A stretch of 6,826 nucleotides of DNA from Psychrobacter sp. (GCA_029256865.1 JARIEH010000044.1:1-6826), one strand, 5' to 3'. Positions 1 through 6,826 are shown, counted from the first letter of the stretch. The notes: a model not told the origin generated them from the sequence alone. Made by a program: numbers and translations.

Positions 1-82
1 TCACTTTACTTACTTTATCTCAGATCTAAATCAACTATCATATAAATTAACTGCATAGAATAACACCCTATTTGTAGTTATA

Positions 83-110
83 GTTATATCATTTTTTGCC
101 TCGTATTCAA
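83..110 (-). promoter_or_regulatory. Weak candidate sigma-70 promoter reading leftward out of the window
   Basis: On the minus strand TTGAAT (105-110) is followed after 16 bp by TATAAC (83-88), matching the -35 and -10 consensus at 4/6 and 5/6 positions. It would drive a gene beyond the left edge, in the same direction as rlmD. In sequence this rich in A and T such matches are common by chance, and no start codon downstream is visible, so the call is tentative. Confidence 0.25.
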
Positions 111-151
111 GCTAGGATCTGTAATCATAGTACGCATAGCATAAGATAATA

Positions 152-185
152 GCTGACTTTAGTCGATAATTGATATTGAGTCAGC
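152..185. repeat. 7-bp perfect inverted repeat, 20-nt loop
   Basis: GCTGACT at 152-158 and AGTCAGC at 179-185 are exact inverted repeats. On the minus strand the resulting hairpin would lie about 60 nt past the rlmD stop, but it is followed by a mixed A/T sequence and not a clean U-run, and the loop is long. It could be a weak 3'-end structure of the rlmD transcript, a protein-binding site, or chance. The repeat itself is certain; a function is not shown. Confidence 0.35.
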
Positions 186-247
186 ATCCGTATCTGGCTG
201 TAGGGCGATATAAATATCAGCTAAAATCTAGAAAATTAGAGGTATGC

Positions 248-1768
248 TCATACTTTTTTGAAGCGAGCGATAGATTCAACGTGACCCGTATGGCAAAACA
301 TATCCATCACCCCAGCATGTGTCAAACGATAGCCCTGCTCTAATAATGCTTTGGTATCGCGAGCGAGCGTGGCAGGGTTGCATGAGACATAAACAATGCG
401 CTCAGCATTAAATTTTGGTAAGTATTGCATAATTTCCCAAGCGCCAGAGCGTGGTGGATCGATAAGTAATGCGTCAAATCCTTGATTGGCCCAAGGTTGC
501 TCTGAGCAATCTTGAGTCAAGTCTTGAGTATAAAACTCAGTATTATTAATACCATTACGGTGCGCATTATCTGCTGCACGTGCAGTCATCGCATCGCTAC
601 CTTCAACACCGACGACTGAGCCTGTCTCGCCAACAAGGCGGGCTAATGGCAAACTAAAGTTTCCCAGCCCACTGAATAAATCCAGTACCCGCTCACCTGC
701 TTTTAAGTCCAACAAATCACAAGCAAGCTTGGTCATCTGTCGATTGACAGATAGGTTTACTTGAGTGAAGTCGGTAGGGATGAATTCAAACGTAAGATTA
801 TACTCTGGTAATTGGTAGTATAGACGTCCAAACTGTTGACTCATGTCATCAGCATCGGTTAAAGCAATACGTTGGATGCTATCAGCGCCTTTAGACTGTA
901 AATACAGCTGCCAGTTGCGTGCGGCAAAAAACACCTTTAGCTTATCGACATCCGTATCGGATAACGGTTCCAAATTGCGCACAATCAGGGCGACTGGTTG
1001 ATCGCCATCGGGTAATTCAGGTATCCGTTCACCCATTGCGAGCTCAAGTTGGGCAATCTTGTCTCGACTTTCTAAAGTGCTAATAAGAATTTTCAGATTT
1101 TCAATCTCGAAACCGATACGCGGATCCAAGATATGACACTCATTCAACTCTGCTAAGAAGTTACTTGAGCGTTCACGAAAGCCGACCAAGGCGGTTTCTT
1201 TTTTGGCGACATAACGTACACCCAGTCTGGCTTTGGTGCGATAGCCAAGGCGATCACCGACTACTGGTGCAAGCCAAGTGTCGGGCTCAGCATTGGCTTG
1301 GTGCATCAGCATCTCAGCAAGTACTGATTGCTTAAAGTTGATTTGTGCCTCTGGTTGCCAGTGCTGTAGGTTGCAACCACCGCAAACACCGAAATGTGGG
1401 CAGGGTGGTACAGAACGCTCTGGGTTTGGATTGGCAGTGATACTGATTGCGTCGCCTTCTTCAAAGCTGGCACGGCTATTGGTCAGTTTCACTAGAACGC
1501 TTTCACCTGGCAATCCAAAGCTGACAAAGACTTTTTTGCCATGTTTGTCCTCGACATGACCTTCTGCCTCACCAAAACCATTACCATATACCGCAACGCC
1601 GCGACCATCATGCGATAAGCCGTCAATAGTAAAGGCCAATGGTTCTGCCTCTTTTAGACGACGACGCGTCTTTGATGAGGGTTTGGATTTTTTCTTATTA
1701 GGGGGGATAGTAATGGTCTGGGTGTCGTTAGCTTGTGGGGTAGCAATCTTTGAATCGGTGGGTTGCAT
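248..1768 (-). CDS. rlmD: 23S rRNA (uracil-5-)-methyltransferase RlmD (RumA)
   Basis: RlmD is a cytoplasmic S-adenosylmethionine-dependent enzyme that makes 5-methyluridine in 23S rRNA (U1939 in E. coli). The 506-residue protein has a TRAM RNA-binding domain at about 41-113. Four cysteines, C123, C129, C132 and C211, are spaced as the 4Fe-4S ligands of RlmD. The Rossmann methyltransferase domain carries the SAM loop [12 protein letters not shown] (362-373) and IDPPRSGA (436-443). The catalytic nucleophile is C463 in [11 protein letters not shown], and the general base is probably E498 in GHVES near the C-terminus. E. coli RlmD is about 433 residues; most of the excess is a polar, Lys/Arg-rich N-terminal tail (1-40). 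The chosen ATG has AAGG 7 nt upstream. It is the last visible gene of a minus-strand set after cysM and the exonuclease, with a 70-bp gap before it. The Fe-S cysteines and full-length TRAM domain favour RlmD over TrmA, and gene context favours it over RlmC. Confidence 0.95.
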   Translation of the reverse strand: MQPTDSKIATPQANDTQTITIPPNKKKSKPSSKTRRRLKEAEPLAFTIDGLSHDGRGVAVYGNGFGEAEGHVEDKHGKKVFVSFGLPGESVLVKLTNSRASFEEGDAISITANPNPERSVPPCPHFGVCGGCNLQHWQPEAQINFKQSVLAEMLMHQANAEPDTWLAPVVGDRLGYRTKARLGVRYVAKKETALVGFRERSSNFLAELNECHILDPRIGFEIENLKILISTLESRDKIAQLELAMGERIPELPDGDQPVALIVRNLEPLSDTDVDKLKVFFAARNWQLYLQSKGADSIQRIALTDADDMSQQFGRLYYQLPEYNLTFEFIPTDFTQVNLSVNRQMTKLACDLLDLKAGERVLDLFSGLGNFSLPLARLVGETGSVVGVEGSDAMTARAADNAHRNGINNTEFYTQDLTQDCSEQPWANQGFDALLIDPPRSGAWEIMQYLPKFNAERIVYVSCNPATLARDTKALLEQGYRLTHAGVMDMFCHTGHVESIARFKKV

Positions 1769-1838
1769 AAACCTGCCTTAATAATAAATGAGAAATGACT
1801 AAAAATAAGGTGGAGAATAATCGCTTATAACACTGTTT

Positions 1839-2663
1839 TTATGACTTGGGCGCAGAAGACCAGTCAGCAATAAACTCTTGATGACGCGGACTGCCATCTG
1901 CTTGAGCATACTTTGCTAAATAATCATAACTTTGCTGTTGCCAAGCATTAAAATCTTGAGAAGAGAGTTTTCCCGTCAGACGCAACCAACGCAGATATAT
2001 CAACCAGGTATTCATGACATCGGATTCGCAGTATATCGATAAAGTCTGCCAGTCGCCATTGCTAACAAGACCGCCGACCATACTGCCATCAACGTCAGTC
2101 TTACCAGGCAGACCATACAAGCTTGCGACCACGTCCATGGCTTCACGGCGACTGGCACCGTATTGGCTGAATCTATCCATCAGATCCAGATGCTTGGTGT
2201 GGAAGCGATTAACGTAATTATCAAAACGCATATTTTTGATACGATCACCTTCTTCAAACAACCAAGGGGCAGACAAATCATACTGCATGGCACGGTAAAT
2301 GAGCACTGGGATATCAAAACCAGAGCCGTTCCAACTGATGAGCTGTGGCAGTTTTTCTAGGTCACTAAACGCCCGAAAAAACTTGGCAAGAATGTCTTTT
2401 TCGCTAAACTTGTCTGCCGTCAAAGAAAATAAGGAAAGCTTGCCATCTTTGACATATAAGGCAGAAATACAAACGATGCGCTGCAGCGGTAAGCGCATAA
2501 AGTCGTGTCCGGCCTCTTGTGTACGTATCGCAGTCAACGCACTTAGCGTATCCGCATCATTTAGGTCAGCCAATTGTGGATAAATGCGACGGGCAGCATC
2601 AGTATCCGCTATAGTCTCAATATCAAAGACCAATATAGGATCGGAAGGTAAGATGTGTGACAT
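1839..2663 (-). CDS. Predicted 3'-5' exonuclease, PolB-exonuclease-like (DEDDy)
   Basis: This 274-residue cytoplasmic protein resembles the family described as predicted 3'-5' exonucleases related to the exonuclease domain of DNA polymerase B. Visible DEDD-superfamily motifs are ExoI, VFDIET with D14 and E16; ExoII, SWNGSGFDIPVL with D117; and ExoIII, YCESD with Y211 and D215, which is the YxxxD pattern of the DEDDy subgroup. HLDLMD (158-163) is a further conserved-looking acidic stretch. These residues would bind two metal ions and remove nucleotides from 3' ends; whether the substrate is DNA or RNA cannot be told. There is no polymerase or helicase domain, so it acts alone or as a partner. 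The ATG has TTAGGA 6 nt upstream. The gene begins 24 bp after the cysM stop and ends 70 bp before rlmD, so co-transcription is likely. Family assignment is good, biological role unknown. Confidence 0.85.
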   Translation of the reverse strand: MSHILPSDPILVFDIETIADTDAARRIYPQLADLNDADTLSALTAIRTQEAGHDFMRLPLQRIVCISALYVKDGKLSLFSLTADKFSEKDILAKFFRAFSDLEKLPQLISWNGSGFDIPVLIYRAMQYDLSAPWLFEEGDRIKNMRFDNYVNRFHTKHLDLMDRFSQYGASRREAMDVVASLYGLPGKTDVDGSMVGGLVSNGDWQTLSIYCESDVMNTWLIYLRWLRLTGKLSSQDFNAWQQQSYDYLAKYAQADGSPRHQEFIADWSSAPKS

Positions 2664-2687
2664 AGATATTCCTAACGGTTGAGAAGC

Positions 2688-3647
2688 TTACTGACCTGCG
2701 TTGTCTGTGCTGTCATCGACATTGTATAAACCAGTCGACAAGTAACGATCACCGCGGTCACAAACAATAAAAGCGATGACGGCGTTGGGATTTTGTTGGG
2801 CTATTTGTACCGCTGCCCATGCGGCCGCGCCTGAAGATACCCCAGCGAAAATACCTTCGGATTTTGCCAGTTTGCGCATATATACTTCAGCGACATGTTG
2901 ATCAATATCCATGACTTCGTCGACTAAATCTGCATCAAAGATACCTGGCATATAAGCGGCAGGCCAACGGCGAATACCCGCAATAGACGCCTCTTCATCA
3001 GGTTGCAGTCCGATGACCTTAACGTTCGGGTTTTGTTCTTTTAGGTATTGCGACACCCCAGTGATTGTACCTGTGGTACCCATTGAGCTAATAAAATGGG
3101 TGATTTTACCATCAGTTTGTGCCCATAATTCAGGCCCTGTGGTTAGGTAATGCGCTTGGCTATTGTCAGGGTTATTGAACTGATCCAGCACAATGCCTTT
3201 ACCATCTGCTTGCATTTGCAAGGCAAGATCACGTGCTGCTTCCATGCCTTCATCAACTTCGATTAACGTCGCGCCATAGGCAATCATGGCATCTTTGCGC
3301 TCTTGGGTGGAATTAGTAGGCATCAGTAGTGTCATCGGATAGCCGCGCATAGCAGCGACCATCGCCAAAGCAATACCAGTATTGCCACTGGTGGCTTCAA
3401 TCAAGGTGTCACCAGGTTTGATATCGCCGCGCTGCTCAGCTTGATAAATCATATTAAAAGCGGGACGATCTTTGACAGAACCAGCAGGATTATTACCTTC
3501 AAGCTTGGCCAACAGTGAAGCGCCATTTGCGATGTTTTCTTGCTCAGGCAGACGATGCAATCTCACCAAGGGTGTTTGACCTACGCAATCGGCAAGATCA
3601 GTCACTTGAGTAATAAAGTTAGCATTTGCCATGTCTTTAGTGGACAT
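2688..3647 (-). CDS. cysM: Cysteine synthase B (O-acetylserine sulfhydrylase B)
   Basis: CysM is a pyridoxal-phosphate enzyme of fold type II that makes L-cysteine from O-acetylserine and sulfide, and can use thiosulfate to give S-sulfocysteine. The 319-residue protein has the PLP-binding lysine K59 in NPAGSVKDRP, the substrate loop TSGNTG (86-91), and the glycine/threonine phosphate cradle GTTGTITG (190-197). RRWP (226-229) and CDRGDRYLST (296-305), with C296 matching the cysteine seen in the E. coli CysM active site, are CysM traits and argue against CysK. E. coli CysM is about 303 residues; the surplus is short tails at both ends. The start chosen has AAGGA 6 nt upstream on the minus strand; a second in-frame ATG at codon 6 has no such site. 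It is the first gene of a likely operon with the exonuclease and rlmD, and is divergent from the sensor kinase gene. Confidence 0.95.
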   Translation of the reverse strand: MSTKDMANANFITQVTDLADCVGQTPLVRLHRLPEQENIANGASLLAKLEGNNPAGSVKDRPAFNMIYQAEQRGDIKPGDTLIEATSGNTGIALAMVAAMRGYPMTLLMPTNSTQERKDAMIAYGATLIEVDEGMEAARDLALQMQADGKGIVLDQFNNPDNSQAHYLTTGPELWAQTDGKITHFISSMGTTGTITGVSQYLKEQNPNVKVIGLQPDEEASIAGIRRWPAAYMPGIFDADLVDEVMDIDQHVAEVYMRKLAKSEGIFAGVSSGAAAWAAVQIAQQNPNAVIAFIVCDRGDRYLSTGLYNVDDSTDNAGQ

Positions 3648-3753
3648 AAGGAATCCTTGTTATTTTCTTAAAAAAGGTATTTTAATGTTTGTGTTCTAAA
3701 GGTTATATTGATATCGGTAACAATAAATAGACCAGTAAATAAAATAATGCGTC

Positions 3754-3762
3754 ATTATATCA
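3754..3762 (-). promoter_or_regulatory. Extended -10 promoter element for cysM
   Basis: The minus strand reads TGATATAAT here, a perfect match to the extended -10 form TGnTATAAT recognised by the housekeeping sigma factor. No good -35 hexamer lies 16-18 bp upstream, which extended -10 promoters tolerate. The start of transcription would fall near 3747, giving a leader of about 100 nt before cysM. It would drive cysM and probably the exonuclease and rlmD. No start site has been measured, and AT-rich sequence raises the chance of false matches. Confidence 0.5.
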
Positions 3763-3965
3763 TTTTGTTTTTAGCTGCGCTGATGGCATCAAGATATATT
3801 GGTAAATGTATAAGGTCTAAAGGTAGAGGGTAACGTTAAGTTCTTGCGTTCTGCTAGTATGGTCGCTATTCAGGGATAGGTCGGGTCATAGAATGCTGCT
3901 AAAATACGTAGAATATTTAAACAGTTAGATCTATGGTTGCTATTTTAAATGCTGCAAACGTCAGC

Positions 3966-3969
3966 GGAG
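3966..3969 (+). promoter_or_regulatory. Ribosome binding site deciding the kinase start
   Basis: GGAG lies 12 nt before the ATG at 3982, a somewhat long spacing. The only other in-frame ATG upstream, at 3949 (just after a TAA at 3946-3948), has no purine-rich site before it and would place this GGAG inside the coding region. This favours 3982 as the start, though not decisively. Confidence 0.5.
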
Positions 3970-3981
3970 ATTAAATCTAGT

Positions 3982-6826
3982 ATGGCATATAAAAAACGCT
4001 TTGATACCAGTAGTGCCTATGGTCAGTTGGTCATACTGGTGTTCCTACCGATTTGTGTGCTGGCAGCGGTCGGTGGCATTTTAGTATTTTATGAAACCAT
4101 GCGTGCGAGTGAGTCAGAACAAGAAGCTCTGGCTGAGGCGGTATTGATTCGTTATAAGCCGATGGTCACAGAATTGATTCCAGCCCTACTTGATCAAGAG
4201 CGCCAGCTATTAGAAAATAATAAAAAGACAGCGAAGCAAATCACTGATGGTATGGCATCAGCCAGTCAGACCGCGCTTGAAACCAGTTTAAAAAGATCTC
4301 AACTTGCCGTATCACAAGTCCATTCCGACCATTATGGTCAAGTAGGAGCTGGTAGTCTCGATGGTGCCGTGCTTTCAGAGGAAGCGCTTGGAGGTGTGAC
4401 ATTGCCTGCACAGACCAGCTGGTCTGTTGTTGATGAAGGTCAAAGCGATAAAAATGTGGCTCCGCAAGGTGCTATGGCAACACTGGTATCAATTCGCGAT
4501 AGACTGAGCCGTATGCAATCTGAGCAGCATGTACAGCGTATAGCGATTATCAATGAGAACAATCATGTCCTTGCGACAGTAGGCTATGGCGTTAATGAAA
4601 GTTGGCCTAAAGTCGATGGTACACAAAGTTTTTTATCGCAGCAACCCACCGCTATCGGCACTGCTTATGGCAGCGTACTGGGTGATTTTGAGGATCAAAG
4701 ACTGTGGTTGCTCGTTGATATGGACAATGAGCCGCTTTATATTGCCCGCTATCGTATCGTTATGGCACTGGTGATTACTGGTCTATTTACTATTTTGATA
4801 TTGTTGCTTAGTCTGAATATTTATGCAAAACGTTGGATAGCACCGATTTATGAGCTGCGCCTCCATCTTCAGCGTACTCATGTGAATAATTTATACAAGC
4901 CCATTCCTGTGGAATCGGATGGTGAGCTAAATTTATTGCAACAGGATTTGGTAAAGACTTTACGTCGTCTGCATAGTAGCTTTCAAGATCTTAAAGATCA
5001 TGCGGAGCAAACCGAAGATGACTTACGTCTGGCCTTTGATGAGATGGAGATGCAAAACATCTCTATCAGAAATGCGCGTGATGCCGCCATTTCAACCAGC
5101 CAAGCCAAGTCTGCCTTCTTAGCCAATATCAGTCATGAGCTGCGCACACCGCTGAACAGTATTGATGGTTTTATTAACTTGCTGGCACGTCATGGTGAGC
5201 TAAATCCTGAGCAAGATTTATACGTACATACTATCCGCAAGTCTTCTGCGCATTTGTTAGCACTGGTGAATGATGTTTTAGATTTTTCTAAGATAGAAGC
5301 GGGTAAGCTGGTGCTTGATCGCCATGAATTTGATCTTTATGACACTATTTATGATGTGGTGGACATGCTCTCGCCAGTGTCAGCAGAGAAAGGTCTGCGC
5401 ATGGCAGTACTTTTTTATAATGATGTGCCAATGCGTATCATTGGTGATGCTCTGCGTCTCAAGCAAGTTCTGACCAATCTAGTCGGTAACGCTATTAAGT
5501 TCACTGATAGTGGAGATGTGGTGGTGCGGGTTAGCTTAGATGACCATCGCGATAACTACTTGATGATCAGTATTCAAGATAGCGGTAAAGGGATCTCTTT
5601 AGAAGATCAGAAAATGTTGTTCCAAAGTTTTAGTCAAGGTGACCCTTCTATTACTCGTCAATATGGTGGTACTGGTCTGGGTCTTGTGATATCTAAGCAA
5701 CTGACATGGCTTATGGGTGGTGACATTGGGTTTTATGACAATGTGCAAGAGAATATAGCCAACCAAGGGGCGACATTTTGGTTCCGTATGCCCGCTCATG
5801 TCGATGTATTAGAGGCTGCTACTGGACAGACCATTGCGTTACCGATATTGGCCCCACTTGCGAGCATGAGTGACGAATTCAACGTATTGGTTTGGATCAA
5901 CCATGCCGCTTCAAGGCAAGTGCTCAAAGCCAGCCTGCAAAATTTACCGATCAAGCTGACTCACGCCAACTCTTTACCTGGTGTCCTTGAGTCTTTAAAA
6001 GAACATGGTAACTATTGGGATTGGGTCATCGTTGATAATGACACTCAAGATGATATGATGGCATTACTCAAACAAATTCGTTTGCATTACCAAGGTAAGC
6101 TTGCCGTCTTTGGTTATCAGGTCGCTGCCGATCAGGCGTTATTGAACCGTTATCATGCCAATATATTATATGAGCCGTTGGATAAGCGTCAGTTATATAG
6201 CATGCTCGATACCCAAAAGAAAAGCACGCCAGTAAAATCACAAACACCGCGCTGGCAGGGTGTAACGGTACTGGCTGTAGATGATCATTTGCCAAATTTA
6301 CTGGTATTAGACGCCCTACTGAGTGAGCTTGGTATCCATGTGATCACTGCTAATAGTGGCTTTGATGCTATTGAGCTGATGAGTAAGCAGCAGACCAAAA
6401 ATATAAAAAATGCTAAACCTACTGTGGAGAGCCTGTCTAATAAGACCCAGATTTCAAAGGCGCAAGACCCTGCACAATTTAATAAAATCTCTTCTCACAA
6501 GCCATCGATTATAAATATGAGTGAAGAAGAAAAAGCCATCGCGACTAGACTAGATAATAAACTACAAGACAACGACCGTATTGATTTAATCTTTATGGAT
6601 ATTCAGATGCCACGCATGTCAGGACGCGAAGCCGCACAGCAAATCCGTAAAATCGAGATGGCTGACAGTCATATCCCTATCATCGCTCTAACTGCGCACG
6701 GATTATCTGATGAGCGTGATAAGCTGCTCGCAAGCGGTATTGACGACTATGTGGGCAAGCCGATTAGTCAGCCGCAATTATTGCAAGTGCTACAAAAATG
6801 GCTCGGCCGAAAAACCCTATCGCAAA
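3982..6826 (+). CDS. gacS: Hybrid sensor histidine kinase, GacS/BarA type (3' end outside window)
   Basis: This inner-membrane kinase starts a His-Asp-His-Asp phosphorelay, expected to end on the response regulator GacA/UvrY and to control CsrA-titrating small RNAs. The frame is open from 3982 to the edge (948 codons). Order of parts: membrane helix 15-36, periplasmic region 37-257, membrane helix 258-280, HAMP about 281-335, coiled linker to about 375, then the HisKA domain with phospho-accepting H385 in SHELRTPLN. The ATPase domain shows N499 and N503 (N box), DSGKGI (533-538) and GGTGLGL (562-568). A degenerate receiver (about 630-745) follows, then a true receiver with D767/D768, phospho-acceptor D873 in MDIQMP, T904 and K926. 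The usual C-terminal HPt domain would lie past the edge. Oddities are an insertion within the receiver (about 805-865) and a long periplasmic region. The start at 3982 is supported by GGAG at 3966; 3949 is an alternative. Kinase function is certain; the GacS name rests on architecture and its place beside cysM-rlmD. Confidence 0.88.
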   Translation, partial: MAYKKRFDTSSAYGQLVILVFLPICVLAAVGGILVFYETMRASESEQEALAEAVLIRYKPMVTELIPALLDQERQLLENNKKTAKQITDGMASASQTALETSLKRSQLAVSQVHSDHYGQVGAGSLDGAVLSEEALGGVTLPAQTSWSVVDEGQSDKNVAPQGAMATLVSIRDRLSRMQSEQHVQRIAIINENNHVLATVGYGVNESWPKVDGTQSFLSQQPTAIGTAYGSVLGDFEDQRLWLLVDMDNEPLYIARYRIVMALVITGLFTILILLLSLNIYAKRWIAPIYELRLHLQRTHVNNLYKPIPVESDGELNLLQQDLVKTLRRLHSSFQDLKDHAEQTEDDLRLAFDEMEMQNISIRNARDAAISTSQAKSAFLANISHELRTPLNSIDGFINLLARHGELNPEQDLYVHTIRKSSAHLLALVNDVLDFSKIEAGKLVLDRHEFDLYDTIYDVVDMLSPVSAEKGLRMAVLFYNDVPMRIIGDALRLKQVLTNLVGNAIKFTDSGDVVVRVSLDDHRDNYLMISIQDSGKGISLEDQKMLFQSFSQGDPSITRQYGGTGLGLVISKQLTWLMGGDIGFYDNVQENIANQGATFWFRMPAHVDVLEAATGQTIALPILAPLASMSDEFNVLVWINHAASRQVLKASLQNLPIKLTHANSLPGVLESLKEHGNYWDWVIVDNDTQDDMMALLKQIRLHYQGKLAVFGYQVAADQALLNRYHANILYEPLDKRQLYSMLDTQKKSTPVKSQTPRWQGVTVLAVDDHLPNLLVLDALLSELGIHVITANSGFDAIELMSKQQTKNIKNAKPTVESLSNKTQISKAQDPAQFNKISSHKPSIINMSEEEKAIATRLDNKLQDNDRIDLIFMDIQMPRMSGREAAQQIRKIEMADSHIPIIALTAHGLSDERDKLLASGIDDYVGKPISQPQLLQVLQKWLGRKTLSQ

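Larger units (their letters stand above)
1..247. other. Left-edge non-coding region downstream of rlmD
   Basis: This AT-rich stretch lies downstream of the rlmD stop codon. All frames on both strands are broken by stops. The ATGs that I followed on the minus strand (for example from 41, 56 and 92) run into stops before the left edge, so no gene starts here and reads out of the window. Short open tails at the very edge on the plus strand (stops at 43-45 and 56-58) are too short to judge; one could be the end of a gene convergent with rlmD. I see no GC-rich hairpin followed by a T-run that would serve as an obvious terminator for the rlmD transcript. relA often follows rlmD in gammaproteobacteria and could lie further left, but nothing here shows it. 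Confidence 0.6.
3648..3981. other. Divergent intergenic region between cysM and the sensor kinase
   Basis: This 334-bp AT-rich spacer must hold the start signals of both neighbours. On the minus strand it contains a perfect extended -10 for cysM and the cysM ribosome binding site (AAGGA, complement of 3654-3658). On the plus strand I find the ribosome binding site for the kinase, but no -35/-10 pair I would trust. A 9-bp direct repeat (TCTAAAGGT at 3695-3703 and 3816-3824) and the palindrome TAACGTTA (3831-3838) are visible but within what chance allows. I see no small gene, tRNA or riboswitch-like structure. Confidence 0.6.

Noticed and set aside
1278..1559. Open frame of 93 codons on the plus strand
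   Set aside because: It lies wholly inside rlmD on the opposite strand, its product is Ser/Cys-rich with no recognisable motif, and rlmD here encodes the Fe-S cysteine region. It is an antisense shadow.
2014..2583. Three overlapping plus-strand open frames (67, 65 and 94 codons)
   Set aside because: All are antisense to the exonuclease gene, overlap each other and show no family features.
2688..3647. CysK (cysteine synthase A) as an alternative name
   Set aside because: The RRWP and CDRGDRYLST segments are those of CysM, and the place beside rlmD fits cysM.
3695..3824. 9-bp direct repeat TCTAAAGGT in the divergent spacer
   Set aside because: Two copies 121 bp apart in an AT-rich 334-bp region are near chance expectation, and the flanks are not alike.
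3831..3838. Palindrome TAACGTTA as a possible operator
   Set aside because: It is a single 8-bp palindrome with no second copy and no known regulator match; too short to support a binding site.
3844..3872. TTGCGT and TATTCA with 17-bp spacing as a promoter for the kinase
   Set aside because: The -10 matches only 3 of 6 positions. Other plus-strand pairs in the spacer were no better, so none is annotated.
4586..4774. Open frame of 62 codons on the plus strand
   Set aside because: It is an alternate frame inside the kinase gene, across the end of the periplasmic region and the start of the second membrane helix, with no independent ribosome binding site that I can see.
5599..6295. Two minus-strand open frames (66 and 75 codons)
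   Set aside because: Both are antisense to conserved kinase domains (ATPase and degenerate receiver) and have no recognisable features.
6394..6576. The receiver insertion as a frameshift or inserted mobile fragment
   Set aside because: The reading frame is unbroken on both sides, all receiver active-site residues remain, and there are no terminal repeats or target duplications at its edges.

Overview
The window looks like chromosomal DNA of a gammaproteobacterium, most likely Moraxellaceae and probably Psychrobacter. This rests on moderate GC with AT-rich spacers, the protein sequences (RlmD, CysM and a GacS/BarA-type kinase) and the gene neighbourhood. The genus is inferred from recollection of related proteins, not from a search. 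I see no mobile element, RNA gene, CRISPR array or sign of recent transfer. This is mostly core-genome sequence.

Layout. Positions 1-247 hold no gene; there is a 7-bp inverted repeat and a weak leftward promoter candidate. Three genes on the minus strand follow. Read in transcription order, they are cysM (2688-3647, cysteine synthase B), a DEDDy-type 3'-5' exonuclease of the PolB-exonuclease-like family (1839-2663), and rlmD (248-1768, 23S rRNA uracil-5 methyltransferase with a 4Fe-4S cluster). Gaps of 24 and 70 bp suggest one operon, read from an extended -10 promoter near 3754-3762. A 334-bp divergent spacer (3648-3981) separates cysM from a long plus-strand gene. That gene starts at 3982 and is still open at the right edge, with 948 codons visible. 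It encodes an unorthodox hybrid sensor kinase of the GacS/BarA type.

How the genes relate. In many gammaproteobacteria gacS, cysM, rlmD and relA are neighbours, so relA may lie beyond the left edge, but it is not visible here. CysM makes cysteine, which feeds Fe-S cluster assembly, and RlmD needs such a cluster; this functional link is only suggestive. GacS would phosphorylate the response regulator GacA through a His-Asp-His-Asp relay and so control small RNAs that titrate CsrA/RsmA. The final HPt domain is expected beyond the right edge.

Most notable are the structural departures in the kinase. There is an insertion of about 60 low-complexity polar residues inside the receiver domain, an apparent expansion of the periplasmic sensor region, and a degenerate second receiver domain that lacks its acidic pair and lysine. 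The exonuclease gene lodged between cysM and rlmD is the other point of interest. I found no convincing wholly new system.
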